Origin: Mycoplasmopsis agassizii
GTDB lineage: Bacteria > Bacillota_I > Bacilli_A > Mycoplasmatales > Metamycoplasmataceae
Direction of reading: 5' to 3'
Assembly: GCF_002272945.1 (NCBI RefSeq)
Contig: NZ_NQMN01000001.1
Coordinates: forward strand, 124,001 to 188,000
Length of the DNA: 64,000 nt
The notes beneath the pieces are model-generated. The model saw only the letters and a list, made by a program, of their open reading frames with translations. It was not told where the DNA came from and did not search any database. The translations under genes were made by a program, and so were the position numbers. This document shows, piece by piece, positions 9,821 through 20,204 of the stretch (position 1 is the stretch's first letter; each line of letters begins with the position of its first letter).

Positions 9821-11131
9821 ATGAAAAAATTTTCATTACTTAAAAAGAAGTTATTAACTTATACTTCTATCACTGTTTCACTAGTTGCAATTGCAACTAT
9901 TACAGCATCAACAATAAGTTATAAAACAAACGATTCACAATCGTTTGATTTAACTAAGAAATTTTCAAAACAAGAAATAAAACACTTAGGTGAAATTTCT
10001 AAAGATAATAAAGATATCTTAAACTGAATTTCAAAAGTCGATTTTAATAAAAAAACTTTCGACTTAATAAAAGAAGAATTATTTAAAATTAATTCAATAA
10101 CTGAAGAACAAAAAATATTTATGTATCAAAATTTGCTAACTAATTATTCAACCTACAAACTATCTATAAAACTTGACACTAAAACTAAAGTTACTAGTAC
10201 AGAATCTAGAATTTCTAGAGCATATGAATCGCCTTATGGTGGAATAGTTTATCCATTTATAGAATACCCTAGTACAAATGAAGAAAAATTATACTTTGAA
10301 GATTCAAATGGTGAGAAAGTTCACGAAAGTGGAAAATCATCAGATAATTGAGAAATTTATGATTATGCCTTCGCTGATGATGTTTCATATCTATTTTTAA
10401 CTAATCAAGAAGTATTAACTGATTATTTGAAATCACTAGATGAAGCAAAAGTTGCGAAGATCCAATCTGATCTTAACGAAATAAAAACATTTACATCTAA
10501 CGTTAATTTATTAATGTTAAGAATGAATTATTCATCTGCTGTTTCAAGTCAATTGCTAGTGATGAAAAGTTCTTTATCTGATCTTTCATCAAAAATTAAT
10601 GAGGTTCTGAATGAAGATCAATATCTAAAAGCAATAGGCTTTAATAGAAATAAATTGACAGAGTTTTTACAATATGTAAATCAAGTCAATTATGCAACTA
10701 ATAGCTATTTACAAAATGAAAATCAAAATGATTCTCTTACTAATGTTACAAATTCTATTAATACATTTCAAAAATATGTGGATCCATTTGAACTTGCTCT
10801 TCGTGCGATGGTAACTGTTTCAGACCAGATATTACTACACATACCAACACCCAATGGCTACACTGCATTTGAAAATATAAATGACCATGGGCTTAATGAT
10901 TTTAAAAAACAAATAAAAGATAATTATTCTACCATGATGTGAATTGAAAAAGAATGATCTGATAATTTTCAACACGGTATTGTTTGAAAAGTAACCGATG
11001 GTTGATTTACCTTCCCTGATTTATTTATTGCTACTCAAGAAGAGCCTTATAAATATAAATTGCTTTCACCTAATGATGAGTTTAATTGAGGTCATCCGAT
11101 TCCCTTAACTATAAAAGGTGATTCAGATTAA
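9821..11131 (+). CDS. Membrane-anchored surface protein, unknown family
   Basis: The 436-residue protein has one N-terminal hydrophobic segment (about residues 12-32) with no lipobox Cys, so it is predicted to stay anchored by an uncleaved signal peptide with the rest outside the cell. The middle (about 200-330) is helix-rich with many Ser, Asn and Gln; the end is Trp- and Pro-rich (FNWGHPIP). It starts after a clear AAAAGGAA ribosome binding site. Its TAA overlaps the ATT start of the following lipoprotein, so the two form a translationally coupled pair. A decayed copy of the pair lies at 7842-8400. Function not recognised. Confidence 0.8.
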
Positions 11132-11597
11132 TAAAAAAAGCTTACTTTTTAGCTTATTGCCTTTAACAGTTAGTGTTGTTGCAATTGCAATAGCTTGCAC
11201 TCCTGAAAAAGTGCATGGTATAGGAAGAGAATTATCACCTACAGAAAAGTCGTTTCAAGATAGTTTTTATATTAAAAGCAATAACTTACTTAAATTGGTA
11301 GTTGCCTTTAGAGAAGAACTTAATATACCGAAAAATAATTATGCAACAACTAATAAAGAATGACTTGATAAAATGAAACAAGATTATATAATTTCATATA
11401 ATGAACTGAGGGATCTCTTGGTAAATAATAAAGACCTTTACCAAAATCCTGAAAGTAAAATTAATTTACTTGAAAAAATTTTTATTGCCATAAATAATGT
11501 TGTTGGTTCTGATGATGCTTCATATATTAAACAATTTAAAGAAGTTGATAAAACATTTAATAATTGAATGGCTAAAAAAATGCCATTTATAAACTAA
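11127..11597 (+). CDS. Small lipoprotein, paralogue of 7930-8400
   Basis: A 156-residue lipoprotein with a basic N-terminus (NKKS), hydrophobic core and lipobox AIAC at Cys24. The mature domain matches the 7930-8400 paralogue, with equal length from the ATT. Two starts are possible. GTG at 11118 overlaps the AAAAGG ribosome binding site and so is badly spaced; ATT at 11127 lies eight bases after AAAAGG, matches the spacing in the paralogue, and overlaps the upstream stop as ATTAA. I favour ATT; an annotation from GTG adds three residues. Function unknown; its fixed pairing with the preceding surface protein suggests they act together. Confidence 0.8.
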
Positions 11598-11614
11598 TTA
11601 AGATAAAGATTTAA

Positions 11615-11657
11615 AAATACACTAGAGCAACTTAAAAAATGCTTTCAGTGTATTTTT
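11615..11657 (+). terminator. Terminator of the surface protein-lipoprotein pair
   Basis: Imperfect stem AAATACACTAGAGCA...TGCTTTCAGTGTATTT followed by T6; close relative of the terminator at 8431. Confidence 0.85.
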
Positions 11658-11669
11658 TATTTTAATAAA

Positions 11670-11699
11670 ATAGTTCAATAAGTAAATTATTGAACTATA
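11670..11699 (-). terminator. Inverted repeat at the end of hsdS, probable terminator
   Basis: Perfect 11-base arms ATAGTTCAATA/TATTGAACTAT around an eight-base loop that contains the hsdS stop codon; T-rich sequence follows on the minus strand. Confidence 0.6.
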
Positions 11700-12853
11700 A
11701 CTTGTTGATTTAATAATAAAGGTAAAAGATAGTTTTTTGTTTCATTAAGTTTTTTAACTTTATGTTCAATTGATAATCATAAATCAAAAAGATTTTGATT
11801 TCTATCTAGAAATAACTTAATTCCTTTTTCTGATGGTATGTGGAGTTTGATCTCAATAAGACTTCCTAAAGTTATTATTTTTTGAACAGATCCAATTGCT
11901 TGTCTTGCTGTTTGTATTTTTACGTATGGTTGTTGCAATGATAAATATAAAGCAGCAAAATTTAACTTCTGATTATCTGGTTTAATTGTATAAACTGATT
12001 GGCTAAAGCCAAAATTATTTTGATAATTATTAACCATGTATGTTCTACCAATTGGAATAACTCTAGTAAATAAAATATCATGATCTTCGATATTGGCTTT
12101 TTTATTAATGATTTCTAAATCATCGTGGTCAATTAAAGACGCATCAAAATTTATTTCATGAGTTTTAATATTTTTTATTGTTATATAGGGAATTGAAGCA
12201 CCTTCTTTATTCAATACAAAATTTCCAGGAGCATCAACTCCATAGCCAATTTTCTTAGTTACATCTTTAAGTTTTAAGATTCTAGAATCATGATCTTGTT
12301 TTAAAATATATTCATAATCTAGTTGCATCTTCTTAAAGATAGTCTTTTTTAATTTATTAGATGTTTCTATTTGTAAATCAATTGCTCCTAGAACTGAAAC
12401 TATTTTTTCTTGGATATTTAAAGGTGGGATGGGGATGAGGAGATCAGTTAAACTATCTTGATTTATTCCTGGTGTTGTTGTGCCATTTCTTAAACTTATT
12501 ATTCTAGGCTGCTTCAACTTTAATATGTAAAATAGATATTTATTTAATACCTTATTATTTGTTGATTCTACTGTGTAACAATGACCTGTACATCAAAAAG
12601 TGGTACTTATTCAAGATACATGACCAGCTTGACCATCTTTAGCGATAACAATTCCAGGTGCTGAGTTGTGGTCATTGTAATAACCTGTGGGCTTGACACC
12701 ACCACCCATAACTGGGAATTCAAAAAAGTTGTTCATTTTATCTTTTGTCAACTCCTTGCCTTGTTTAATTAATGCAACATCACCTAATTTCATTCATGTG
12801 AAATTATTTTCAAGTATTTTTTCATCAGTTATTTTGCTAGTTTTATTATTCAT
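11687..12853 (-). CDS. hsdS: Type I restriction-modification specificity subunit (orphan)
   Basis: HsdS recognises the DNA target and directs the HsdM methylase and HsdR nuclease. The 388-residue product has the usual two halves. The first target domain has the VMGGGVKPTGYY-type motif, and each half ends in a conserved helix, seen as PIPPLNIQEKIVSVLGAID in the middle with a shorter version at the C-terminus (HKVKKLNETKN). I start at ATG 12853, with AAAAGG upstream, rather than the internal ATG 12793, since UGA joins the frames. No hsdM or hsdR lies in this window, so it is an orphan or a spare cassette for another locus. Confidence 0.88.
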
Positions 12854-12984
12854 TTTCGACCTTTTTAAATTAACTATTTTAATTTAATTTGCACCTTTAA
12901 TTATTACATAAGAGAGGTCAATTAGAGAAAATATCTTAGCTAGATTCTTCTTCATAATTAATAACTTAAAACAAAAGAAGCAAA

Positions 12985-13015
12985 TAAAAAAACTATGCTC
13001 GTAAAAGCATAGTTT
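12985..13015 (-). terminator. Terminator of the str operon
   Basis: Ten-base stem AAACTATGCT/AGCATAGTTT followed by T5-6 on the minus strand, 18 bases after the fusA stop. Confidence 0.85.
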
Positions 13016-13032
13016 AATGATTTTGTGTTTAA

Positions 13033-15111
13033 TTAAGATTTAACATTTCTTGCTTTGATGATTTCATCAGCAATATTTTTAGGTGCTTTTTCATAATGGT
13101 GGAAACTCATTTGATAAGTACCACGACCACTAGTCATAGAACGAAGATCAGTTGCATAACCAAACATTTCACTTAAAGGTGCATGTGCTCTAATAATACT
13201 TGCACCATCGCTTCTTGTTTCATTATGTTGAATTTGACCACGTCTTCTTGATAAATCACCCATGACATCACCAAAATTAACTTCAGGAACAACTACAGAA
13301 ACATCCATAATAGGTTCTAGTAAAGTAGTTCCTACTTTATCTTTAGCATTAGTTAATGCCATTGATGCAGCAATTTTATAAGCCATTTCTGATGAATCGA
13401 CTTCATGGTAAGATCCATCAAATAAAGTAGCTTTAATATCAATCATTGGATAGCCCGCTAGAATACCTGCTGCCATTTTTTCTTCAAGACCTTTTTGAAT
13501 TGTTTTAATATATTCTTTAGGAATTTTTCCACCAACGATTTTATCAACGAATTCAAAACCTTTGTCATGGTTAGGTTCAAATTTAATTCAAACATGACCA
13601 TATTGACCTTTACCACCAGATTGCTTGATGTATTTACCTTCGATTTCACCTTCTTTAGTAATAGTTTCACGGTATGAAACTTGAGGTGCTCCAACTTTAG
13701 CTTGTACGCCAAATTCACGTTTTAAACGATCAACAATAATATCTAGGTGTAATTCACCCATTCCTGAAATAATTGTTTGCCCTGTTTCACGGTCTGTGTA
13801 AGTTCTAAAAGTAGGATCTTCATTAGCTAGGCGTTGTAGTCCAATTGAAAGTTTTTCTGTTGCAGCTTTTGATTCAGGCTCTAAGGCTTGAGAAATAACC
13901 GGTTCAGGGAAATTCATTTTCTCTAAAACTAGTTCAGGTGATTTTTCAGCCACGATTGTGTCACCTGTTGTTGTGTTTTTCAGACCCACAAACGCAGCGA
14001 TATCACCTGCATAAATTGCATCGATTTCTTCACGGTTATTAGCATGCATTTGTAGTAAACGACCAACACGTTCTTTTTTATCTTTTGTTGTATTAACAAC
14101 ATAAGAGCCTTTTTCTAAAACACCACCATATGCTCTAACGAAAGTTAAAGAACCAACAAATGGGTCGTTAACAATTTTAAAAGCTAATCCTGCAAAAGGT
14201 ACATCATCAGAAGATTGTACGATCACTTCTTTTTCACCAAGGTGTCCTTTAATAGCGGGTACATCAACTGGTGAAGGTAGATAATCAACGACTGCATCTA
14301 ATAAAGTTTTAATTCCCTTATTTTTAAAAGCAGTTCCACATAAAGCAGGATAAAATGAAGCAGTTAAAGTTGCTTTACGAATTGCTGCTTTTAGTTTATC
14401 AACAGGAATTTCTTTTTCTTCTAGTGCTAGTTCAAAAATTTCATCATCATAAGAAGCAACTGCATCGATTAAACGAACTCTTCAGCGTTTTGCTCTTTCT
14501 AATAATTCAGCAGGAATTTCTACTTCTTTAGAAATTTCTTCAGGGTTACCATCGAAAGTATAAGCTTTCATGGTCACTAGGTCAACAAAACCTTCAAATT
14601 CAGATTCTTTACCAATATTTAACTGAATTGGTACAGCATTTCCTCTTAGAATTTTGTGAACTGATTCAACTGCTTTAGCAAATGAAGCACCTGCTTTATC
14701 CATTTTATTAACAAAAACTAAACGAGGTACTTTGTAATTAGTTGCTTGTCTTCAAACGGTTTCAGTTTGAGGTTCAACTCCTGATTGTGCATCTAAAACA
14801 GCGACTGCACCATCTAAAACACGTAGTGAACGTTCAACTTCGACTGTAAAGTCAACGTGTCCTGGAGTGTCAATGATATTAATACGTTTATCTTTTCAAA
14901 AAGCAGTTGTAGCTGCTGAAGTAATAGTGATTCCACGTTCTTTTTCTTGTTCCATGAAATCCATTTGGCTTCCACCATCATGAGTTTCACCTAGTTTATG
15001 GATTTTACCTGTATGTAATAGAATACGTTCAGTAGTAGTTGTTTTACCAGCATCAATATGGGCCATAATCCCGATATTGCGGTAATCTTTTAGTTGATAT
15101 TTTCTTGCCAT
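13033..15111 (-). CDS. fusA: Elongation factor G
   Basis: EF-G is the GTPase that drives ribosomal translocation and, with RRF, recycling. The 692-residue product begins [16 protein letters not shown]. It has the P-loop [11 protein letters not shown], the switch region [17 protein letters not shown] and NKMDKAG, and family domains II-V follow in full. I chose ATG 15111, which gives the family's normal N-terminus two bases after the rpsG stop; ATG 15120 would add three residues and overlap rpsG. No ribosome binding site is evident, so translation is probably coupled to rpsG. It is the last gene of the operon; tuf is not here. Confidence 0.97.
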
Positions 15112-15113
15112 AA

Positions 15114-15584
15114 TTATCATCTAAAGTGAGCAAATGCTCTATTGGCTTCGGCCATTTTGTGAGTATCTTCTTGTTTTTTAACTGCTCCACCTGTTTTATT
15201 TGAAGCATCGATAATTTCATTTGCTAAACGTAAATCCATAGTTTTTTCATTTCTTAGTCTTGCATAATGAACTAATCATCTTAAACTAAGAGCCGCTTTA
15301 CGGCGTTTTGAAACTTCCATAGGAACTTGATAGTTAGTTCCCCCAATACGGCGAGTTCTGATCTCGATTTGAGGAGTAATATTATGCAATGCAAGTTGAA
15401 AAACTTCCATTGGATCTTTTTGAGTTTTTTCTTTGACAATGTCAAAGGCTTTATATAGAATTGCTTGCGCAATTGACTTTTTACCATCAAGCATGATGGT
15501 GTTAACTAATTTAGTAATCACAACTTGGTTAAAAACTGGATCTGCTAAAACTGTTCTTTGAGGCGCTTTTGCTTTACGTGCCAT
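15114..15584 (-). CDS. rpsG: 30S ribosomal protein S7
   Basis: S7 nucleates assembly of the 30S head and binds 16S rRNA near the decoding region. The 156-residue product has the standard core ([27 protein letters not shown]) and ends FAHFRW, with the final Trp encoded by UGA before a TAA stop. Reading UGA as a stop would wrongly remove that residue. The ribosome binding site GAAAGGAA is well placed. It is the second gene of the str operon. Confidence 0.97.
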
Positions 15585-15616
15585 CTTCTATTCCTTTCTT
15601 AAATTAAATAGGTTGA

Positions 15617-16036
15617 TTAATTATCAGACTTAGGAGATTTAGCTCCATAGCGTGATCTTGATTGTTTACGTTTTGCTACACCTGATGTATCTTGTGTACC
15701 ACGAACGATTGTATAACGCATACCAGGTAAATCTTTAACACGACCACCACGAATCAGTACAACACTGTGTTCTTGTAAGTTGTGTCCTTCACCAGGGATA
15801 TAAGCATTTACTTCCATCCCGTTTGATAATTTAACACGAGCATATTTACGTAACGCTGAGTTAGGTTTTTTAGGTGTCATAGTCGAAACACGAGTACATA
15901 CACCACGTTTAAATGGAGAAGCAATTTTTTTATATTTTTTCTCCAATGAGTTAAAACTTTGGCTAAGAGCAGGAGCATTTTGTTTTTTAATTTTAGGCTT
16001 ACGTGCTTGCTTAATCAATTGGTTAACTGTTGCCAT
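15617..16036 (-). CDS. rpsL: 30S ribosomal protein S12
   Basis: S12 sits at the decoding centre and affects translational accuracy. The 139-residue product has the typical [11 protein letters not shown] and [13 protein letters not shown] segments. The Lys residues whose mutation gives streptomycin resistance in other bacteria appear as wild type. The ribosome binding site AAAGGAAA lies seven bases upstream. It is first in rpsL-rpsG-fusA and is preceded by a strong promoter. Confidence 0.97.
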   Translation of the reverse strand: MATVNQLIKQARKPKIKKQNAPALSQSFNSLEKKYKKIASPFKRGVCTRVSTMTPKKPNSALRKYARVKLSNGMEVNAYIPGEGHNLQEHSVVLIRGGRVKDLPGMRYTIVRGTQDTSGVAKRKQSRSRYGAKSPKSDN

Positions 16037-16115
16037 TTATTTCCTTTCAGATTAAATCTTAATTTTTTAAAATTGCTTTCTAAACCTTTTTTACTAAGGG
16101 TAGAAAACTTGTTTC

Positions 16116-16145
16116 ATTATACAACAACTTGTCTTAGTGTATCAA
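16116..16145 (-). promoter_or_regulatory. Promoter of the str operon
   Basis: Minus strand: TTGATA at 16145-16140, an 18-base spacer, and a perfect TATAAT at 16121-16116, about 80 bases upstream of rpsL. Confidence 0.8.
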
Positions 16146-16430
16146 AAATATTTTAGGTTTTTTGATTAAGGATTTTAATGTAATTTTTAGACAAAAAAAT
16201 GGCTAAAATATGAAAATTTTTAAAAAATATTTACTCTAAAAATTGGAAGAAATTGCGAGCAAATTACTTATTAAATTATACCACTTTTATATTTAATTAA
16301 GTTGTTATCACAAATCATTTGCTTAATTGAGCAACTATTTTTACATTATTTTAAAATGTAGCAAACTATTTGAAAATCAGTTTTTTCAAAACTGAATTTG
16401 CTTAGTTTAAAACAAATTAAGAAGGGAATA
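16146..16430. other. Divergent intergenic region, little recognised
   Basis: AT-rich. A partial hairpin, CAGTTTT with AAAACTG, lies at about 16378-16394. No gene is seen. Confidence 0.4.
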
Positions 16431-16455
16431 TTTAGATATTTAAATAATATCTAAA
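16431..16455 (+). promoter_or_regulatory. Stem-loop between ribosome binding site and start codon
   Basis: Perfect ten-base arms TTTAGATATT/AATATCTAAA with a TAAAT loop, lying between GAAGGGA at 16421 and the ATG at 16465. Folding it would bring the two within about 13 bases. The equivalent position in the next two paralogues is a palindromic mini-ORF. Confidence 0.6.
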
Positions 16456-16464
16456 TTGCAAAAT

Positions 16465-17514
16465 ATGAAAAAGAAATTATTACTTTCATTAACATCAATC
16501 ACAGCAGTTACTGCAGTTGCTGCTTTAGTTTCTTGCAGTCAAACTCCACCATATGATGGTGGATATTCATGTGATTGTGAAAGACCTAGAAGACCTTATG
16601 ATCGTTATGCTGGTTGAATTAAGAAGGGTGCAGCTATTTATGAAAAAACAACTCTTTATAATCAACCCTACATTAAGTTAACTACTGTTGGTTACAATGA
16701 CTATACTTTTAGTGATGGTTATTGAACTTATAAGGATAACAAAAAAAGTGTTTATAAAGAATTAGATAAGTTAAAAAAACTTTGAAGTGAACAAGGAAAC
16801 AGGTTTTATTCAGAATGAGCAGAAAACTATTTTTTAGAGTATAAATCTAGAAGTTTATTCACTGCGAATTTTACTAAAAAGAATCAGTGAAAGTACGATG
16901 CGAAAATTCATAAATGAGGAAGTAAATTTGAAAAAGGCTATGTTGATTCTCTATTCAAAAACTTTAATGCACAAAAAAGCTTGCCAACAAATTTAAAAAC
17001 AATAAGCCTAGTTAAAAATCAAGATGAATTAAAAAAGGCACTTAGACTAACTGATGAAGATCAAGTTAAATATAAAGAGTATTTTGAGAGAGTTCATAAC
17101 GAAAATAAATTATCTAATTTTGATTATAAAAAGTATATGCCATGATCTGCAACTTTCAATTATGAAGAAATTAATAAAAAGTTAGATTTTGAAAAATATG
17201 ATTATCTTTTTTTAAAAGATTTTTTAGATTTAAGATGAGAACGTATTGAGCAAAATCGCGAAGGTAAGGGTGTTCCCGAAATGGAAACAGGTGTTGAAAT
17301 AGCTGACATAAAAATAAATCCTGATAAAAAGAGAATTGAAATAGGTCTACACATCGATAATTTTGAGGAACAATATGATGGTGATTCACATGGTAGCTAT
17401 CTTGATTCGGAACAAATGAGTAAAGGCGATCGTTTAACATCTTTTTTAGTACCAGTTGAAAAAGGTAAAATTCAAAATTTTGATCTAAATGATTACAAGA
17501 TCAAAATGCTTTAA
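16465..17514 (+). CDS. Lipoprotein, tandem family copy 1
   Basis: A 349-residue predicted surface lipoprotein with signal peptide MKKKLLLSL... and lipobox LVSC at Cys24. A short Cys- and aromatic-rich N-terminal stretch (GGYSCDCE) follows. The body shares motifs with copies 2 and 3: YIKLTTVGYN, DFEKYDYLFLKDF, and the terminal LTSFLVPVEKGKI...FDLNDYKIK. No enzymatic motif is seen. It is the first of three head-to-tail paralogues and is the plus-strand neighbour of the divergent str operon. Its ribosome binding site lies 40 bases upstream behind a stem-loop. The family is not recognised. Confidence 0.85.
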
Positions 17515-17577
17515 GTTTACAAGTTCAAATTTTATAAATTTAAATTTGTAATTCAAATATCTATAAGAGGAGAAATC

Positions 17578-17601
17578 TAAATGTTTTTTAAAAACATTTA
17601 A
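17578..17601 (+). promoter_or_regulatory. Palindromic leader mini-ORF (MFFKNI) of lipoprotein copy 2
   Basis: A perfect GAGGAG ribosome binding site lies eight bases before ATG 17581, which opens a six-codon ORF ending TAA at 17601, 11 bases before the lipoprotein ATG. The same DNA is a perfect palindrome (TAAATGTTTTT-T-AAAAACATTTA, 17578-17600). It could be a translated leader peptide, a stem-loop, or both. Confidence 0.6.
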
Positions 17602-17612
17602 ATAATTAAAAT

Positions 17613-18668
17613 ATGAAAAAGAAATTGTTACTTTCATTAACATCAATTACGTCAGTGACAGCAGTTGCAGCATTAGTTTCTTGCAGTCAAACATACCCAT
17701 TTGATGGTGGTGGTATTTGTTCTTGCGACCCACTGCCACCTTATCCAGGTTGATCGCATTATGATGATTGAGTTAAAAAAGATGCAGGTGTTTATGAAAA
17801 AACAACTTTTTACAACAAACCCTACATTAAGTTAACTACTGTTGGTTACAATGACTACACTTTTAGTGATGGTTATTGAACTTATAATGATAATAAAAAG
17901 AGTCTTTATAAGGAAATGGATAAGGTAAAAAAACTTTGACAAGAACAAGGCAAGGTATTTGATCAAACAAAAGCCCGTGACTATCTTTTTAACTTTAAGG
18001 CATCAAGTTCATTTACTACTAGTTTTACTAAAAAAGATCAGTGAAAATATGATTCAAAAATACATAAATGAAAGAGTGAATTTGAAAAAGATTATGCCAA
18101 CTCACTATTTGAAAACTTTAATGCACAAAAAACTTTGCCAACTTATTTAAAAACAATAAGCTTACTTAAAAACGAAGATGATCTAAAAAAAGCCCTTAGA
18201 TTAAATGATGAAGATCAACTTAAATACAAAGAGTATTTTGAAAGAATTCATAATAAAAACAAATCAGTTGATTTTGATTATAAAAAATATTTGCCTTGAT
18301 CAGATACATTTAATTATGAAGAGATTAATAAAAAATTAGATTTCAAAAATTATGACTATCTTTTTCTAAAAGATTTTTGAAGTTTAAAATGGGAACGTAA
18401 CTATAACCAATTTGAAGGTAAAGGTGTACCTATACTTGATGCAGGAGTTGAAATTGCGGATATAAAAATAAATCCTGATTCTAAAAAAATTCAAATAGGA
18501 TTATATTTTGTGGATAGTTGAATAAGTTTAGGTGATGGTATACATGGCAGTCATCTTTCTAACGAAAAAATGGATAAAGGTGATCGTTTAACATCTTTTT
18601 TAGTACCAGTTGAAAAAGGAAAAATTAAAAATTTTGATCTAAATGATTACAAAATTAAAATGCTTTAA
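17613..18668 (+). CDS. Lipoprotein, tandem family copy 2
   Basis: A 351-residue lipoprotein, the closest relative of copy 1: identical MKKKLLLSLTSIT start, lipobox LVSC at Cys24, then a Cys-rich patch (GICSCDPLPP). The shared core includes YNDYTFSDGYWTY, LPTYLKTISLLKN and the terminal FLVPVEKGKIKNFDLNDYK. The main divergence from copy 1 is near the N-terminus of the mature protein and in a loop before the end. The ATG has no ribosome binding site of its own; the only good one serves the palindromic mini-ORF upstream. Function unknown. Confidence 0.85.
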
Positions 18669-18724
18669 AATTTTAATATTTTGAAAATATTAAATATTTG
18701 TTTACGTTTTCAAGAAAGGGCACA

Positions 18725-18748
18725 TAGATGTTTTTTAAAAACACCTAA
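18725..18748 (+). promoter_or_regulatory. Palindromic leader mini-ORF (MFFKNT) of lipoprotein copy 3
   Basis: AAAGGG lies seven bases before ATG 18728; six codons and TAA at 18748, 11 bases before the lipoprotein ATG. Relative to copy 2 one A-T pair of the stem has become G-C, a compensatory change, while a second stem position is mismatched. Confidence 0.6.
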
Positions 18749-18759
18749 ATAATTAAATT

Positions 18760-19779
18760 ATGAAGAAGAAATTATTGCTTTCACTAATGTCAATTTCAGC
18801 AGTAACAGTTATTACTGCATTAGTTGCATGTGCACCAAATGTAACAACTCCTGTTGAACCAGAACCTAAAAGAATTAAAGAAGCAACTGGTATTTTTGAA
18901 AAAAGAACTATTTATAATAAACCATATATTAAGTTAACCACAATTGGATATAACCGTTTTACTTTTAGTAATTGATATTGGTCATATTGAAATAATTTTT
19001 ATCAGCATAACGAATTTTACGAAATAAAAGATATTTGAGAAAAAGAAGGCAAAACCTTTCCTGAAGAAGATGTGATTAGATACTTTTATTCAGCAGGATT
19101 GTCTGGTAAGTTCGTTGCCAAAGTTGCTAAAAAAGATCAATGAGAATATGAAAGTAACAAAGCATATAATGCAAGAAACGGTGTTAAATATGACAAAGCT
19201 TTCATTGAAGATTTTTCGATTCAAAAAAGTTTTCCAAGTTACCAAAAATCAATTAGTTTAGTTAAAAATGAAAGTGATTTAAAAAAGGAATTGAGACTAG
19301 AAGAAGATGATCAAAAAGTTTATGAAAACTATCTTGAGAGATATTATAAGAAAGTAACTGATTCTGAAAAATTAACTAATTTTGATTACAAAAAATTTTT
19401 ACCGTTTTCAGATAGTTTTAATCTTGAGACAATTAAATCAAAGTTAGACTTTGAAAAATATGATTATATTTTCTTAAAAGATTTTTGATCATTTTTATAT
19501 ACAAATGTTTATTTTGAAACGATGCATAGTGGTGTTTGAGAACTTGATGGCGGCATTGAATTGGGTGATTTTAAAATTGATCCAAAGGAAAAGAAAATAA
19601 AAATTGGATTATATATACCACCTAAAAAAAGTAATGAAAAACCAAGAAAAGTTCCCGATCGTTTACCAGCAGCTGATATTTGAAACGAAGATCCTAGATT
19701 AAATTCATTTTTAGTTCCAATTGAAAAAGGTAAAATTGATACATTCGATTTAAATGATTATAATCTCTGAATTCTTTAG
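18760..19779 (+). CDS. Lipoprotein, tandem family copy 3
   Basis: A 339-residue lipoprotein with lipobox LVAC at Cys24 and the same architecture as copies 1 and 2, but more diverged: it lacks the Cys-rich patch and has VEPEPKRIKEATGIFEK instead. It retains KPYIKLTTIGYN, KLDFEKYDYIFLKDFW and SFLVPIEKGKI...FDLNDYN. Several UGA Trp codons lie in the aromatic-rich segment after residue 70. A terminator lies about 170 bases downstream, so copies 1-3 may be cotranscribed. Function unknown. Confidence 0.85.
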
Positions 19780-19948
19780 ATTTTTGGAGATGTAAATTCA
19801 CTTTTAATTACAATAATTTTAAGTTAGTGATAATCAAAACTTTTAGCTAAATTTTCATTTAAACATAAAAAAATAAATAATTTTAGGTTTAGTATATGTA
19901 CGAATATAAATGCCAAAAGTAAGAAAATTTCTGGCTCAAAAAACTTTC

Positions 19949-19977
19949 AAACAATGCCTTTTTTGGGCATTGTTTTT
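19949..19977 (+). terminator. Terminator after the three-lipoprotein cluster
   Basis: Ten-base stem AAACAATGCC/GGCATTGTTT with trailing T run. Confidence 0.85.
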
Positions 19978-20163
19978 ATAATTACAAGATAATTTATAAA
20001 AATAATAAAAACTTATTTTTAAGCTAGTTATTCAATTAATAAGCGACTTTTTGGTGTTTTTCAGAGCCTAAAAAACCTTAAAAACATTTTTATTTTCAAA
20101 AATAAAATAAAAATTAATTTTCAACGCTTTTTTTGTAAAAAGATTAAAATTAATCCACGATTA

Positions 20164-20190
20164 AAGCACCTTTACGCAATTTGAGTGCTT
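20164..20190 (+). promoter_or_regulatory. Leader stem-loop before the ribosome binding site
   Basis: Arms AAGCAC/GTGCTT close a 15-base loop five bases before AAGGAG of the 20205 gene. The rest of 19978-20163 shows no gene. Confidence 0.45.
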
Positions 20191-20204
20191 ATCTAAGGAG
20201 AAAT

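Noticed and set aside
11670-11699. Inverted repeat as a recombinase inversion site for hsdS.
   Set aside because: No second copy, partner hsdS or recombinase in the window; it fits a terminator.
12687-12887. Plus-strand ORF opposite the start of hsdS.
   Set aside because: Antisense shadow of the conserved first target-recognition domain.
20181-20204. TTG start eight codons upstream of the 20.2-kb lipoprotein.
   Set aside because: It would put the ribosome binding site inside the gene and spoil the signal peptide; ATG 20205 is well spaced.
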